Source: Sarcocystis neurona
Lineage: Eukaryota > Apicomplexa > Conoidasida > Eucoccidiorida > Sarcocystidae
Assembly (NCBI GenBank): GCA_000727475.1
Contig: KL647303.1
Span: 462,408 to 526,407, forward strand
Direction of reading: 5' to 3'
DNA: 64,000 nt
A model generated the notes under the pieces. It searched no databases and was not told the origin of the DNA. It was given only the letters and a program-made list of their open reading frames with translations. This document shows, piece by piece, positions 30,986-41,499 of this stretch (its first letter is position 1; the number at the start of each line of letters is the position of its first letter). Made by a program: the position numbers and the translations under genes.

Positions 30986-32515
30986 GCTGTGACAGGAAAA
31001 AATACACAATGCAAGCCAGGCTCGGATTGTGCTCTACGGTTGTGCTCTACGCAGCACCGTAAATAGGCTGGAGATGAAACAGACTTCCATCAAATCACAA
31101 AATCACGTAGTGGTAGTACAGTGTTCACTAAAATGGCACAGAACGAGCAACTGTAGTTCGAAGCAATCAGCTACGCACATCGGGAAACAAATAAGTAGAC
31201 TGCACAGAAAGTGTGTGTATTCGCGTCGACAGAAAGAAGATAACTTTCAGATCGTGTCGAGCAGAGGGTGGAGTGGACCACGACAGCGTTTTCCCTCTGC
31301 AGCGTACCTACACCGTGGCAACGGCGGATCTTCACACCGTGTCACGCAAAATTGAAGGTGCACATGCACACTCACGCACCGCAGAGGACTGGTCGGAAAA
31401 CCACCCTTGTAACCGACACGTACCATGCACAAGCAGCGCATTAATGAGATCTGCTCAAGCACCCTGAGTGCCAGGTTGAGTGCAGTTAACGACTGCGACC
31501 TGAATGCATGCTACCAGGATGCAAGTACGTACAAAATGACGTGGACGTAAAAGTATATACGTATTTAGAGTAAGAATCTGCGTGGTACTTGCACTACATC
31601 TTGTTTGCATCCGTGAAGTGTGGTTTCACACTTAATGCGCCCTCCAGCACAGACGCACTGCAAGACCTTCTTAGGAGAGTCTGATGGGAAGAAGCGTCCG
31701 ATAGGGGCACTTTTTACTCCACTTGTCGTCCTTCACACATTCAGCTCTTCCCTGCGTACATATTCTTATATACACAGATATCAGATCAAATACTCGGTCA
31801 TCATGCCTACGACGCCATGTTACCATTATATTTTGTATGCGTTTGTCATGCAGAACCACCTGGTGACATTGACACGACCTGGAAGTGACAGATAGCGCTT
31901 GAAGATCACATTATAAGAAAGTGTTGCGACATAGCCGCGCACATCTCTAGTCTAACTTTGTGAAAGCTGCAGTGTGGTTGCGGTGAAAGCTGTGAGTTTC
32001 TATTTTAGCGTTAGCCACGTGGCTGCCCTCCCGCCTCTCTCTAACGAATTTCACCCCCTCTCTCCCCGCGTCGGCAGAAAGTGTAAATCAACTACCTTCA
32101 CTGGTTACACGGACCCAGGGAAAATTTCGTTAGTCCCCCTTAATCATACAGTCAGATTAATACAGCGATCCCTTAGATGCTCACGGGCGAGACATGGCCC
32201 GTTCACTTCCTTCTACGTTACCTGCAAAAATGAAGCGGTGAGGACTGGAACGATATTGAGACTCTCACTTTGTCATCGGTAATCCACCGTAGACAATGAG
32301 AGTAACGCACGCTCACTCTAGGATTCGGTCTAATCCCAATACGTTTATCTTCTAGCAGCAGCTCACACGTCTGGTAAGTGTAATCTGCGACAAGTACTGC
32401 GTCGAATACGGCTCATCTTCTTACTTGTTGGATCACCAAGGGGAAAGGTCGGGGCGTGGGTGGCGACACCTCAACAAAGTACCCTTCTACGATAATTATT
32501 CTTTCTTCGATAGGA
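30986..32515. other. Repeat-free stretch without a supported gene
   Basis: Only short open frames are present, for example plus 31974-32282 (PGKISLVPLNHTVRLIQRSL) and minus 31247-31462. None has convincing borders. The region separates two minus-strand genes and may hold the promoter of gene D and the 3' end of gene C. Confidence 0.35.
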
Positions 32516-32520
32516 GGAGA

Positions 32521-33111
32521 CTACAAGTCAGGTTCCGCAGGTAACGTATATAGTGGGTGGCCGGGCTCTACGACACGCTCCAACTTTGACCGCTCCTTTT
32601 TCGCCAAAGCTTCGCGTATGAACTGTTCCTTGAGTTGCTTTTGAACTTCTGCTCTCTTTTCTGCCTTCAATCGCAAGTTCTTCATAAAGAGCGTCTCGGC
32701 GCGCAAACGGTCTGCCGGGAAATGCGTTCCATCTTGTACGTTCACTTGAGCGTGCATCATAACAAGATTCATGGGGCCGATGTGTGCCAAATACGGAGCC
32801 GTCCAGTAGTAGTAGTCAACATTTGAGCCCTCCGGCAGGCACTCACTCTCCCGGTCAGCCCGAAGAGTCGCCTGGTAGTAGTCTTGATACCTGAAGGAAA
32901 TTGGTTGAGGGTCAACCCGAGGAACGAACGGCCGCGTGTCCCGCAAACCATGCCTTATGTTTCGCAAGTATACGTGTGAACACGTCAGTTGCTGGTTGAA
33001 GTCTACGTACAGGTGGGAATACACCGTAAGCAGTTGCTCTGCAGCGTGTGAAGGGTAGAACTGTGCAACAACACAAAACCACTGTGTCCCTGGAAACACG
33101 CGCACGCGGGT
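32521..33111 (-). CDS. Gene C terminal exon (196 codons)
   Basis: The acceptor is GGGACTAGAG and the stop TGA is at 32521. The longest repeat-free coding exon in the 25-39 kb block. It is rich in Tyr, Pro and Gln and ends with a predicted helix (ETLFMKNLRLKAEKRAEVQK) and PGHPLYTLPAEPDL. No homopolymer runs are present, unlike the large genes to either side. Confidence 0.6.
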   Translation of the reverse strand, partial: TRVRVFPGTQWFCVVAQFYPSHAAEQLLTVYSHLYVDFNQQLTCSHVYLRNIRHGLRDTRPFVPRVDPQPISFRYQDYYQATLRADRESECLPEGSNVDYYYWTAPYLAHIGPMNLVMMHAQVNVQDGTHFPADRLRAETLFMKNLRLKAEKRAEVQKQLKEQFIREALAKKERSKLERVVEPGHPLYTLPAEPDL

Positions 33112-34936
33112 CTCTAGTCCCGATTTTTAAAGCCCATCCATGCAACAACTGTGCCTGCATAGTCTGATATATGAGAGTCGACATTCGCGTTACTGCTGCC
33201 CCTCGACCAAAACTAAAATTCATGGGGATCCACATGTGAGATGGCTCGCGTATCTCCGCCGGGGAGACTTACCACTGCCAAGTTTCCTCAGTCATCATAC
33301 GCGTCCCGTCCGGAGCCACTCCAGTGCTGAAGGAAGACAACGAAAGGAGCTAAACCACACGTGAAACACGTTGTTGGCATCCAGTGCCTCTGTGCAAACT
33401 GTAATCGACTATGTGTGTCAGCAGGAGCATCACAGACTCTCATGAAGAGAAATGCCACAGGGTGTCCTGTACTTACGCACAGAAATCATTGTCGACGCAT
33501 GTATGTGTATGCGGTAGAATCACACGTTGGTGCGGTAGCCGGCATTTACATACGAATCTCATGGCCCACATATGTACACGTATTACAGAAACACATATGG
33601 TGGTGCGGAACGATTTTGGACATGTTTTTCTGAGCTCTCTTCCCGAACGTACCACCAGGGAGTACGCGTGCGCGGGTCTGCGCAAGGAGTCTGCAGAAAA
33701 ACTTATCTACCTGCCGGACAGAGCGTATGAGCACCACTTCACGAAGCTCAGAAATTTGCTCCAAACGTCAGCCCGCTCTCGGACTCGTCAGGAAAGGCCC
33801 CTCTTACAGGGGAAGCTGCACTGCTCTAAAACACCTGGGTTGGAAGGATATTTACTTCTGTGACGAAAAAATCACCAGAAGGTTGATACGTCGAAGTCAC
33901 GTAAGCGGGGAGGTGGCACGGTTTTTTAAGTGTTCCCACGGTGAGTCAACACCCTGTAGCGGTGAGAGCGTCTCCACACATCAGATGACAATGTGAAATT
34001 TAGGTACGGAAACAGATCCCTTATGGTAACGTACTACTCAGACGTGGGCAATGGACAGCGTTGTGGTCCACTCCTGGTGGCGATAACGTACAGGTAGCAA
34101 GAGTCACGTGTAACGTGACGCCTTACTGCGCACAGAAAATGAACTTAAGCTTGTTGTGTGGTGATTTTCTTTATACGTTTGCAGCTCGAATTGATTACCG
34201 CAGCCATGTTTTCATTTCCTCGATGACCTCCTCAGGCGACTTGATAGTCTCTCGGATGACGGCGGTCGGCGCACGATGGATATCATCGGCGATTATCTCA
34301 CGCGTCTGTATAGTCTTGAGCGTCTGCTCGCGCTGAAGACGCTCTGCGGAGACGACGCACAATTCCTGCCTCGTGAACGTTTGAATGACTTCTTCATTCG
34401 TGAGTAAACAGCAGAGCCGCCACGGTCACCTCACGACCTAATGCACGATTCCAGCACAGCTACGGCAAGGGTACGTACACGTAAATGCAAGGCTTATACG
34501 TGCTATATGGTGCTGTCTCCTAGAGAATTTGTGGCCACTTTCATTCGTAAATATGGAGCAGCACACATGCGTCCAGCGAGGCAAGTTTCCCCGGCGAAAC
34601 AGTCGCTTGGCACGCTGTGACAGTGCGCCTTTCTCGTTGGGTACGGCCTGCGAAACTGGCATCCCCTTCATCCGGCATAAACCACAAGTTACCACAAGCC
34701 CAACATACGAGCATGTACCCGTAATAACAAAGTACGGGTGTTGCTCTATGCGAATCTCCCTCCCCATACCGCCCAGCCGGCGGGTAGACTGTGCTACCGG
34801 GTATGAAACGCTAAGCCTGCGGGCCCTATACACAGGTCGTTTCCTTCACAAATCCAGTGTATTGTACCTGGATACTTCCTGATATTGCAGGCTTACCCCG
34901 GTCAATCTGAGCTTTCCACTCGGTTTCCGTTGCCAT
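32521..34936 (-). CDS. Gene C: spliced minus-strand gene, single-membrane-helix protein, unknown
   Basis: Exon 1, 34936-34897, reads MATETEWKAQIDR before a GTAAGC donor (phase 1). Exon 2, 34788-34693 (1/1), includes a membrane-like segment, TPVLCYYGYMLVCWAC. Exon 3, 34391-34199 (1/2), reads RQELCVVSAERLQREQTLKT and KSPEEVIEEMKTWLR. Exon 4, 33326-33273 (2/2; donor GTAAGT), reads TGVAPDGTRMMTEETWQ. The terminal exon, 33111-32521, has 196 codons: RVFPGTQWFCVVAQFYPSHA, VDPQPISFRYQDYYQATLRA, NVDYYYWTAPYLAHIGPMNL and a Lys/Glu-rich C-terminus. Exons 1-4 agree in phase. Exon 4 (phase 2) and the terminal exon (phase 0 or 1) do not, so one border is wrong, an exon is missed, or two genes are present. 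The size, one helix and basic tail would suit a mitochondrial membrane-complex subunit, but I cannot name it. Confidence 0.5.
33411..33863 (+). CDS. Open frame of 150 codons opposite intron of gene C
   Basis: The plus strand is open and protein-like towards its end (LRKESAEKLIYLPDRAYEHH, FTKLRNLLQTSARSRTRQER). It lies inside the largest intron of gene C, opposite a candidate minus micro-exon (VWSKFLSFVKWCSYALSGR before GTAGAT, about 33760-33708). It could be an antisense gene, an exon read on the wrong strand, or chance. Confidence 0.2.
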   Translation: MCVSRSITDSHEEKCHRVSCTYAQKSLSTHVCVCGRITRWCGSRHLHTNLMAHICTRITETHMVVRNDFGHVFLSSLPERTTREYACAGLRKESAEKLIYLPDRAYEHHFTKLRNLLQTSARSRTRQERPLLQGKLHCSKTPGLEGYLLL

Positions 34937-34939
34937 GTT

Positions 34940-36190
34940 GAAATTCGCTTTGGTCAAACGAGTAACTCAGAACAAAGGACGAGGAGAGCCAACAGGTCTT
35001 CCAGTGGCTGGCTGCGCGCATCGGTGTGCGTACACCCCGCGGTGCGTCGCTTTCCAAAACGGAATCAAAAGAAACACACGTCGCCGCTTACCCAACTCTA
35101 GGGATACAAATTCATAGCATCTTGCTGTGGGATATGAGGCGGTGTGCTAGTGAACGGGCAGTTCTGCCGTTGAGAAAACACCGTAGAAGGTAACAGCGGG
35201 GTCTACGCGTCTCGCCGTGCGTATCGGGCTCCCGATGCTTCCTCTTCAGCACCGCACCGACGGAGCCGGAGAGCGTGCAACGACGCGCAGGTGGCAAGCC
35301 TCCCCCTGTGTTCAGAGCAGCGCAAGGCGCCCAAGGCTTCACGCTGCTCACGCATGTGCGTAAATTTGAGCGCCCCAGGGGCTACGAGTCACTGACTAGT
35401 TTACTCAGTGAACGAAGAGATACAGTGTAATTGCCAGTTGTTCTTCAGGCGAAAACATCCGTTGAAATCTTCAAAGAGTCTGGGTCGCGCTAGCAGCACT
35501 TTCGTTCACCGTAGGGTTGTACAGCTGATGCAGGGAACCAAAAGTCTACGTGCGTTTGTACACACGCATACATTGAAAGTCTTGCACCATGAAACCGCAC
35601 CGCTGTGTACTTTCGTCGATCTACTTTTACTATTCTTCACATGGCACATTACCGCACTCGCCTTCTCTTCCATCAGCACCTGTATAAGCACACACTACGG
35701 CGTGATTAAGGAAGGTGGATCTGCTGGCGAACAGTGGTGCTTGGCATGCATGTAGTCGGGACGTGGTTTTAGGTCTTGTGAGTAGATACACAGTCGGCGC
35801 ACACGCGTCCGCCGATGTGCGCAGCCCCTTCAAGGAAACTTCTATGTGGTTCTACGCGCTTTTCTTCAGTCTGGTTTTTGCGTCAGATGACACCATGGTA
35901 CGCACTTAAGCCTGCAGATGTCCGCGGGCACAGCCACGAATGTGCTTGCAATATCAGTCGACCAAAGCTCTTTAATGCACGCCTGTACACATTCTCCATG
36001 TGGACCAGGAACACCCGTGTGCGCCGACCACGCTCTGCCGCCTGCACTACTGCACGTACGTGCATCACACCTTTTATAAAGGACAGATACTGAAAGGCGT
36101 TGCAGTGTTATTGTTACAGCATGATCATTGTGAAGTTCTTCGTAGCTCCCCAAGTGCTGACTAAGAGAGGAGACCAGTTTTTACTGTGCT
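34940..36190. other. Repeat-free stretch, short open frames only
   Basis: Minus 35112-35351 (AVLKRKHREPDTHGETRRPR) and plus 35408-35755 are the longest frames. Neither has clear exon borders. A one-mismatch copy of the palindrome (GGTGTGCGTACACC) lies at 35023-35036, about 90 bp upstream of the start of gene C. Confidence 0.3.
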
Positions 36191-36302
36191 TTGGCTATGA
36201 CGCTGAAAGGCGTGGCAGTTTTACTGTTACAGCAAGGTGATTGTGGAGTTCTGTCTAGCTCCCTAGGTGCTGAACAAGAAGGGAAACCGGTTTTTAGTTA
36301 TG
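36090..36302. repeat. Tandem duplication, about 113-bp period
   Basis: Segment 36090-36186 and segment 36203-36302 align throughout: CTGAAAGGCGT, GTTACAGCA, TTGT.GA.GTTCT, TAGCTCCC, GTGCTGA.   AAG and CCNGTTTTTA are shared. The second copy opens a plus frame of 132 codons (36191-36589) that starts MAMTLKGVAVLLLQQGDCGV. Confidence 0.75.
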
Positions 36303-36589
36303 GCCGTTGTCTGCGTTGCATCAAATCAGCAACGCATTTTGATACTAGCCAAGCTGCTCCGAAAAGAGCTGTGACATCTGCTCCTTCCATAGAAAATTGG
36401 ATTGTACGACAGCCCGCGTTCGAGCCTCAACTCTTTTGTCCAGTACTGGAAAAATACGCAAGTTCTGCGTGGAAGTGCACGCTGGTTGATACGTACGTAC
36501 GAGCACACATTCATGAATTATACACGGACAGGCAAAGTCCTCTCCACATGTGTACACCCGTGCAAGCTCACACCATTATGCCGACATAA
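36191..36589 (+). CDS. Hypothetical open frame, 132 codons
   Basis: It begins in the second copy of the duplication and continues through unique sequence (AVTSAPSIENWIVRQPAFEP). No splice signals or family are evident. The neighbouring recognised genes lie on the minus strand, so this may be chance. Confidence 0.2.
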   Translation: MAMTLKGVAVLLLQQGDCGVLSSSLGAEQEGKPVFSYGRCLRCIKSATHFDTSQAAPKRAVTSAPSIENWIVRQPAFEPQLFCPVLEKYASSAWKCTLVDTYVRAHIHELYTDRQSPLHMCTPVQAHTIMPT

Positions 36590-37029
36590 GACATGGTGGT
36601 CACACGCACTTACGCGGTCAGGTATGCGTCGCCTCGTACAGATTCACACGCTGTACTTTGTTTTAACAATATATAGTCACATACAACTAGACGTGTATAT
36701 GGGTTGATGCATACACATGCACGTATATAGGTAAATATCACGTGGACGTCTAAGGCACGAGACAATGAACTAGTAGATGGGAAAAGTTCGAACGTGTAGT
36801 AGGAGGTCTAGGTATTCACCCAAGGAAATTCCTTATAGAATATGCAGACTTGTACATCCATCCACCCACAAAGGCAATCTATAGTAGCGAACAAATATTC
36901 AGATACAGTTGTCCAGATGCATTTTAATGTACGGGTGCGCATCATTTACTGTAGTAAAAGGGACAAACATATGAATCTGTGTCAAGTACGACACCGCATA
37001 TAGTCTTATAAGGTTTCGTCCATAGTAAA

Positions 37030-38936
37030 TCAAGATAAACATAGGAGGTTCTGTACAGCACGAAGACCACCCCTGGAGATAGCCTTAAATGGTTCCATCC
37101 ATTCGGGGGCTAGCGACGGTAAGCTCAGCTGCGCAAAAAGTGGTGTTGCTTCTTTTACATCGGTAACCTTCTTTACAAACCGTACAATTCTCTGTGCGCC
37201 GCAGACGTACTTTTTATCCTTTCGGACACCGGACTGCAACCTGATATAGGTGTACGTGTATTCTGTATATACACACCTACACGTGGTTATGTGTACACGT
37301 AGAAACAAGCGTACACGCTTGTACAGAGTCGGACGAGCCGTGTGAAACAATGGCCAGATTTTCCCATCTTGCATCAACGTAAACTGTATCTCTTCCAATT
37401 TAATTCCTCTGTAGTGTCAGGAAGTGCAGCTGTGGGGATCATTGCTCACCAGCCTCCATGGCTGCAAGAACTCGTTCTCCCACTTCGCCCGTGTGCTGTG
37501 TGTGCGCCTGATGGAGGACAGAATGATTTGTGCTCATGCCCTTGTCCACGTGTTCCACAGGATAACTGGTTTGCGCTTCGCTGTTCACGTACGTAGAGCA
37601 TTTGATGGCGAATGTCATTCGTGGATGACGTCTGCGCTCGCTTGAACCACATAAAACATGTGCGAGATGTATCTTCTCTTGCTGAAGTACATTCGTGCTC
37701 CTATCTCGTATACTTTCGCCCGTACAATGTGTGTAGTATTCTGTGCTGTCAGCGTGTGGATCTAGCGGCTCTGCAAGAATCGAGCAGGCATGTTACCATT
37801 CCCCGTCCCCGCACATATCAGTCGTGCTTGTTCCGGAATGTTATGACCCTTTATGTCTCTGCAGCTACGTGCCTGTCAGGATACTCCCGAATAGCACTCT
37901 AATTTCCGTTCACACGCGTGGACAGTCTAAAGAATGCGGATAACGTAAACTCCAATAGCATCGGAGCAGCCAACTGCTTTACACAGTTCTTTCCCTTACC
38001 ATAGCGTTGAGAGGGTTGGCACGGCTACAAAGTTACCTCTAATTGCGTCGTCAGAAGAGAAACGTAGCGCTGCCATATCTCCGGATAATCTGCTTGACTG
38101 CTTTTTAACGCAGGATATTCGCACACATGTTCACACCTTAATACGTGTTTACGCCAGACGCGCGTAATCCTTCATGGTCCTGCTCATGACACATTACGTG
38201 AATTTCAACACAGAGGTGCAGATCTATTCAACTCCATTCAGCAAACACGTTACTTTTAACTCAGAAAACGGTCGTACAGCCAAGCACCACGTGTAGTCCA
38301 CACCTGTGCTCGCCGGCGTCCCTTTATCCGCAGACCTATATATTTACTTGTGTGCACGTGCATCTATCTTCTCATGTATACGTCACCTCTGTGTTGCTGT
38401 CCCTCCGTCTCCTCCTGACTATTTACACATGCAGGTATTCGTGTTTTATTGCTGGATTCGCATAGACAGTGTCAGCCCTGCTAAAATTACGAGCACAGCT
38501 ATATTTTGGTTGCAGTTCATGGAAAAATTTGAACTGTAGACACAGAGTCCTTGAAATTTCGTCTTCAGCGTGACCCAGTACATCAAACGAACACGCAGAG
38601 CAGCCATAGCCTACGGGCCCATCTGTTGCCAATGCCCACCAGCCACAGACGCGAACTGATGCGGCTGAATGCTTGGTACATCCACGTTAAACTATTATGT
38701 ATCAATATATGCGTGTCACAATGTATCCATCGATGTAGATGCACCAGACTACATTTGTAGTATACACATTTTCCCGTATATATGTGCATGTGCACACACT
38801 TCGTGTGTCGCTGCCTGTGCGCTTTCTACACCGCGGATGAACCGCGCGAGCGGACTACCTGACGGAGCGTCTCTGATACAGTCCTGATCTCATCTGAAGA
38901 CCACTCAATACATGCATGGTCCGTCCTTCTAGACAT
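37030..38936 (-). CDS. Gene E: small spliced protein, 173 residues, unknown
   Basis: The exons are 38936-38859, 38533-38429, 37507-37450, 37391-37315 and 37233-37030; all junctions are GT-AG and the phases agree (0/0, 0/0, 1/1, 0/0). Start MSRRTDHACIEWSSDEIRTV, exon 2 FKFFHELQPKYSCARNFSRA, exon 3 HTGEVGERVLAAMEA, exon 4 IQFTLMQDGKIWPLFHTARP, and last exon KKYVCGAQRIVRFVKKVTDV ending PEWMEPFKAISRGGLRAVQN-LLCLS. The last intron (81 bases) is in frame, so exons 4 and 5 may be one exon. Upstream frame extends beyond 38936 (to 39293), so the start is a choice. There are no homopolymer runs. It looks like a conserved housekeeping-type small protein, but I cannot assign a family. Confidence 0.5.
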
Positions 38937-38985
38937 CCCTAATAACAATCTTGGCGGAGGGGCTCTGACACAGTCCGGGACTCCA
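38859..38985. repeat. Short duplication at the 5' end of gene E
   Basis: On the minus strand GGACTGTGTCAGAGCCCCTC (about 38980) and GGACTGTATCAGAGACGCTC (about 38891) are near copies, about 89 bases apart, each preceded by a GGACCATG element. The period is not a multiple of three, so only the copy next to the exon-1 donor is read as RTVSETLRQ in the chosen frame. Confidence 0.6.
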
Positions 38986-39429
38986 TGGTCCGTAATTTCG
39001 TATGGTTCTAGCCACAGGAGGGCAATATGCAGGAAATGGCAACATATGTGTGACACGAGGTTGTGCACAGCAATAAATTGTAGATGTGAACTCTGCATCT
39101 CCATGTGTGTCCTGGTTATGACAGCAGTAACGAACTGATGCCATCTGGGTGGGCCACAGCTTCTTCTACCAGATGGAAAGCATGTGTGCTTGTGCCTCCT
39201 CGCCCCATGGAAACTGCATCCTCGTAAAGGCACATTAGTACAAAGCAGGGAACCCAGGCCTCTCTGAACATTCGTTTGTGCGCGCTGCGCCACGCTGACG
39301 TAGAGTCTTCAGAAGAAAGCAACAGCAGATGGTAAGCTTTGTTGCACATGAAAGTTAACGTCGAATACGTGTATGCAGATATCTCTAGCAACGCTGGCCG
39401 CCTTCGTGTATACAGCGATGTGCAAATCG

Positions 39430-40860
39430 GTAGTCTTGTGCCCACAAACGGGGCTACCGTTGCTGCTGCTCCGTGCGCCGTTGTTGAGTCTGTTGCTGTA
39501 TTCTTATTTACTCTACATTACGCCAACGCCACCGCCTGCTGTGGCTGGTGGTGCTGTTTTTGTTGCTCATCCTGTTGAAGAGTCGTTCCCAATGTTACTA
39601 CTGCAAGTCCCGCTGCCGGTGGTGTCGTTACTACCGCTCTGACTGCTGTTGTTGCTGTGGCTGTTGCTGTCGCTGCTGCTGCAGCCGTTGCTGTTGCTGT
39701 AGCAGCTGTCGGTGTGCTGCCGCTAATGCTGTCCGTGTTGCTGTTGCGGCGGTTGCTGCTGCTGCCGCTGTTGCTGCTACTGCTGCTGTTGCTGCTACTG
39801 CTGCTGTTGCTGTTGCTGCTACGGCTGCTGTTGCTGCTACCGCTGCTGTTGCTGCTCCCGCTGCTGTTGCTGCTNNNNNNNNNNNNNNNNNNNNNNNNNN
39901 NNNNNNNNNNNNNNNNNNNNNNNNNNNNNNNNNNNNNNNNNNNNNNNNNNNNNNNNNNNNNNNNNNNNNNNNNNNNNNNNNNNNNNNNNNNNNNNNNNNN
40001 NNNNNNNNNNNNNNNNNNNNNNNNNNNNNNNNNNNNNNNNNNNNNNNNNNNNNNNNNNNNNNNNNNNNNNNNNNNNNNNNNNNNNNNNNNNNNNNNNNNN
40101 NNNNNNNNNNNNNNNNNNNNNNNNNNNNNNNNNNNNNNNNNNNNNNNNNNNNNNNNNNNNNNNNNNNNNNNNNNNNNNNNNNNNNNNNNNNNNNNNNNNN
40201 NNNNNNNNNNNNNNNNNNNNNNNNNNNNNNNNNNNNNNNNNNNNNNNNNNNNNNNNNNNNNNNNNNNNNNNNNNNNNNNNNNNNNNNNNNNNNNNNNNNN
40301 NNNNNNNNNNNNNNNNNNNNNNNNNNNNNNNNNNNNNNNNNNNNNNNNNNNNNNNNNNNNNNNNNNNNNNNNNNNNNNNNNNNNNNNNNNNNNNNNNNNN
40401 NNNNNNNNNNNNNNNNNNNNNNNNNNNNNNNNNNNNNNNNNNNNNNNNNNNNNNNNNNNNNNNNNNNNNNNNNNNNNNNNNNNNNNNNNNNNNNNNNNNN
40501 NNNNNNNNNNNNNNNNNNNNNGCTGCTGTTGCTGCTACGGCTGCTGTTGCTGCTACCGCTGCTGTTGCTGCTCCCGCTGCTGTTGCTGCTCCCGCTGCTG
40601 TTGCTGCTACCGCTGCTGTTACTGCTACCGCTGCTGTTACTGCTACCGGTCTTGCTGCTGCTGCCGCTGCTGTTGCTGCTGCAGCCGCTGATGCTGCAGC
40701 CGCTGTTGCTGCTACTGCCGCCGCTGCTGCTGCTGTTGCTGCTACCGCTGCTGTTGCTGCTTCCACTGCTGTTGCTCCTGCAGCCGCTGTTGCTGTCACT
40801 GCTGCAGCTGCTGCCATTCTTGGTGCTTCCGCTGCTGATGCTACTGCTGTTCTTGTTGCT
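39430..40860. repeat. 18-bp CTG-type tandem array (CCGCTGCTGTTGCTGCTA) with assembly gap
   Basis: Units of CYGCTGCTGTTGCTGCTM recur on both sides of the gap. The plus frames read PLLLLL or AVAATA, the minus frame ATAAVA or Gln. All frames are open, so coding cannot be judged from openness. The array decays into irregular CTG/GTT repeats at both ends. Confidence 0.85.
39875..40521. other. Assembly gap (647 N)
   Basis: The run of N is flanked on both sides by the same 18-bp repeat, so the gap almost certainly reflects a longer array that the assembly could not bridge. The true length is unknown. Confidence 0.98.
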
Positions 40861-41104
40861 GTTTCAACTGCTGCTGTGCTGCGGCTCTTGCCGGCAGTCT
40901 CATTTTGTTGCAGCTACTGTGGTACTGCTGGCGTCGCTCTTGCGGCGGCCTGTTGTGTGCGCTTCGTCCCCTGCTGTTGCTGCTGTAAGAGAGCCTTGCG
41001 GAGCAACTATCACTTGGACGCTGCTGCTGCATGCCGAGCAAGTCTGTGCTGCCGGCGTTCAGGCTGTCGTTCTCCTTCAGCTTATTCACGTCATAATGCC
41101 ACAT
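40841..41104 (-). CDS. Candidate Gln-rich exon next to the array
   Basis: The minus frame reads MWHYDVNKLKENDSLNAGST, then SARLSYSSNSRGRSAHNRPP, and runs into AQQQLKQQQEQQ before a stop at 40841. The non-repetitive, polar start and the Gln tail are typical of Eimeria coding sequence that enters a CAG tract. A minus exon candidate upstream at 41273-41491 (IGKALEPFSLAGRLRSSCAS) could belong to the same gene. Borders not fixed. Confidence 0.35.
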   Translation of the reverse strand: MWHYDVNKLKENDSLNAGSTDLLGMQQQRPSDSCSARLSYSSNSRGRSAHNRPPQERRQQYHSSCNKMRLPARAAAQQQLKQQQEQQ

Positions 41105-41499
41105 TTCGGCAGTTTCTTTTCTAGTGCCGATCTCTCTGTCGTCACATTTCCTCCGCTTTTGCCTGCTCTCCCCTATCTTCCCCGTCGCCCCTCCTCACAC
41201 TGGCCCAGCGGCCGCTAGCTTGCTCCCTCCTGCACAGCTCCCGCTGCGTTTTTTTCTTTTACCGCGCTGCCGCTATTGCAGAAAAGGGAGCAGCGGGGGC
41301 TTTTCTCGCTGTCTCTTCTCTCCGTGAGCGACGAACTTAAGGATGAAGTAGAATGAGGCTACAGTCTTGTGAACGCGGGACGGTTTCCCAGGAGCAGCGG
41401 CGTATCCACCGTGAACGACGGGGGAGGACGCACATGAGGAACGCAGCCTTCCCGCCAGAGAGAACGGCTCTAAAGCTTTCCCGATAGCCAACTAGTTTT

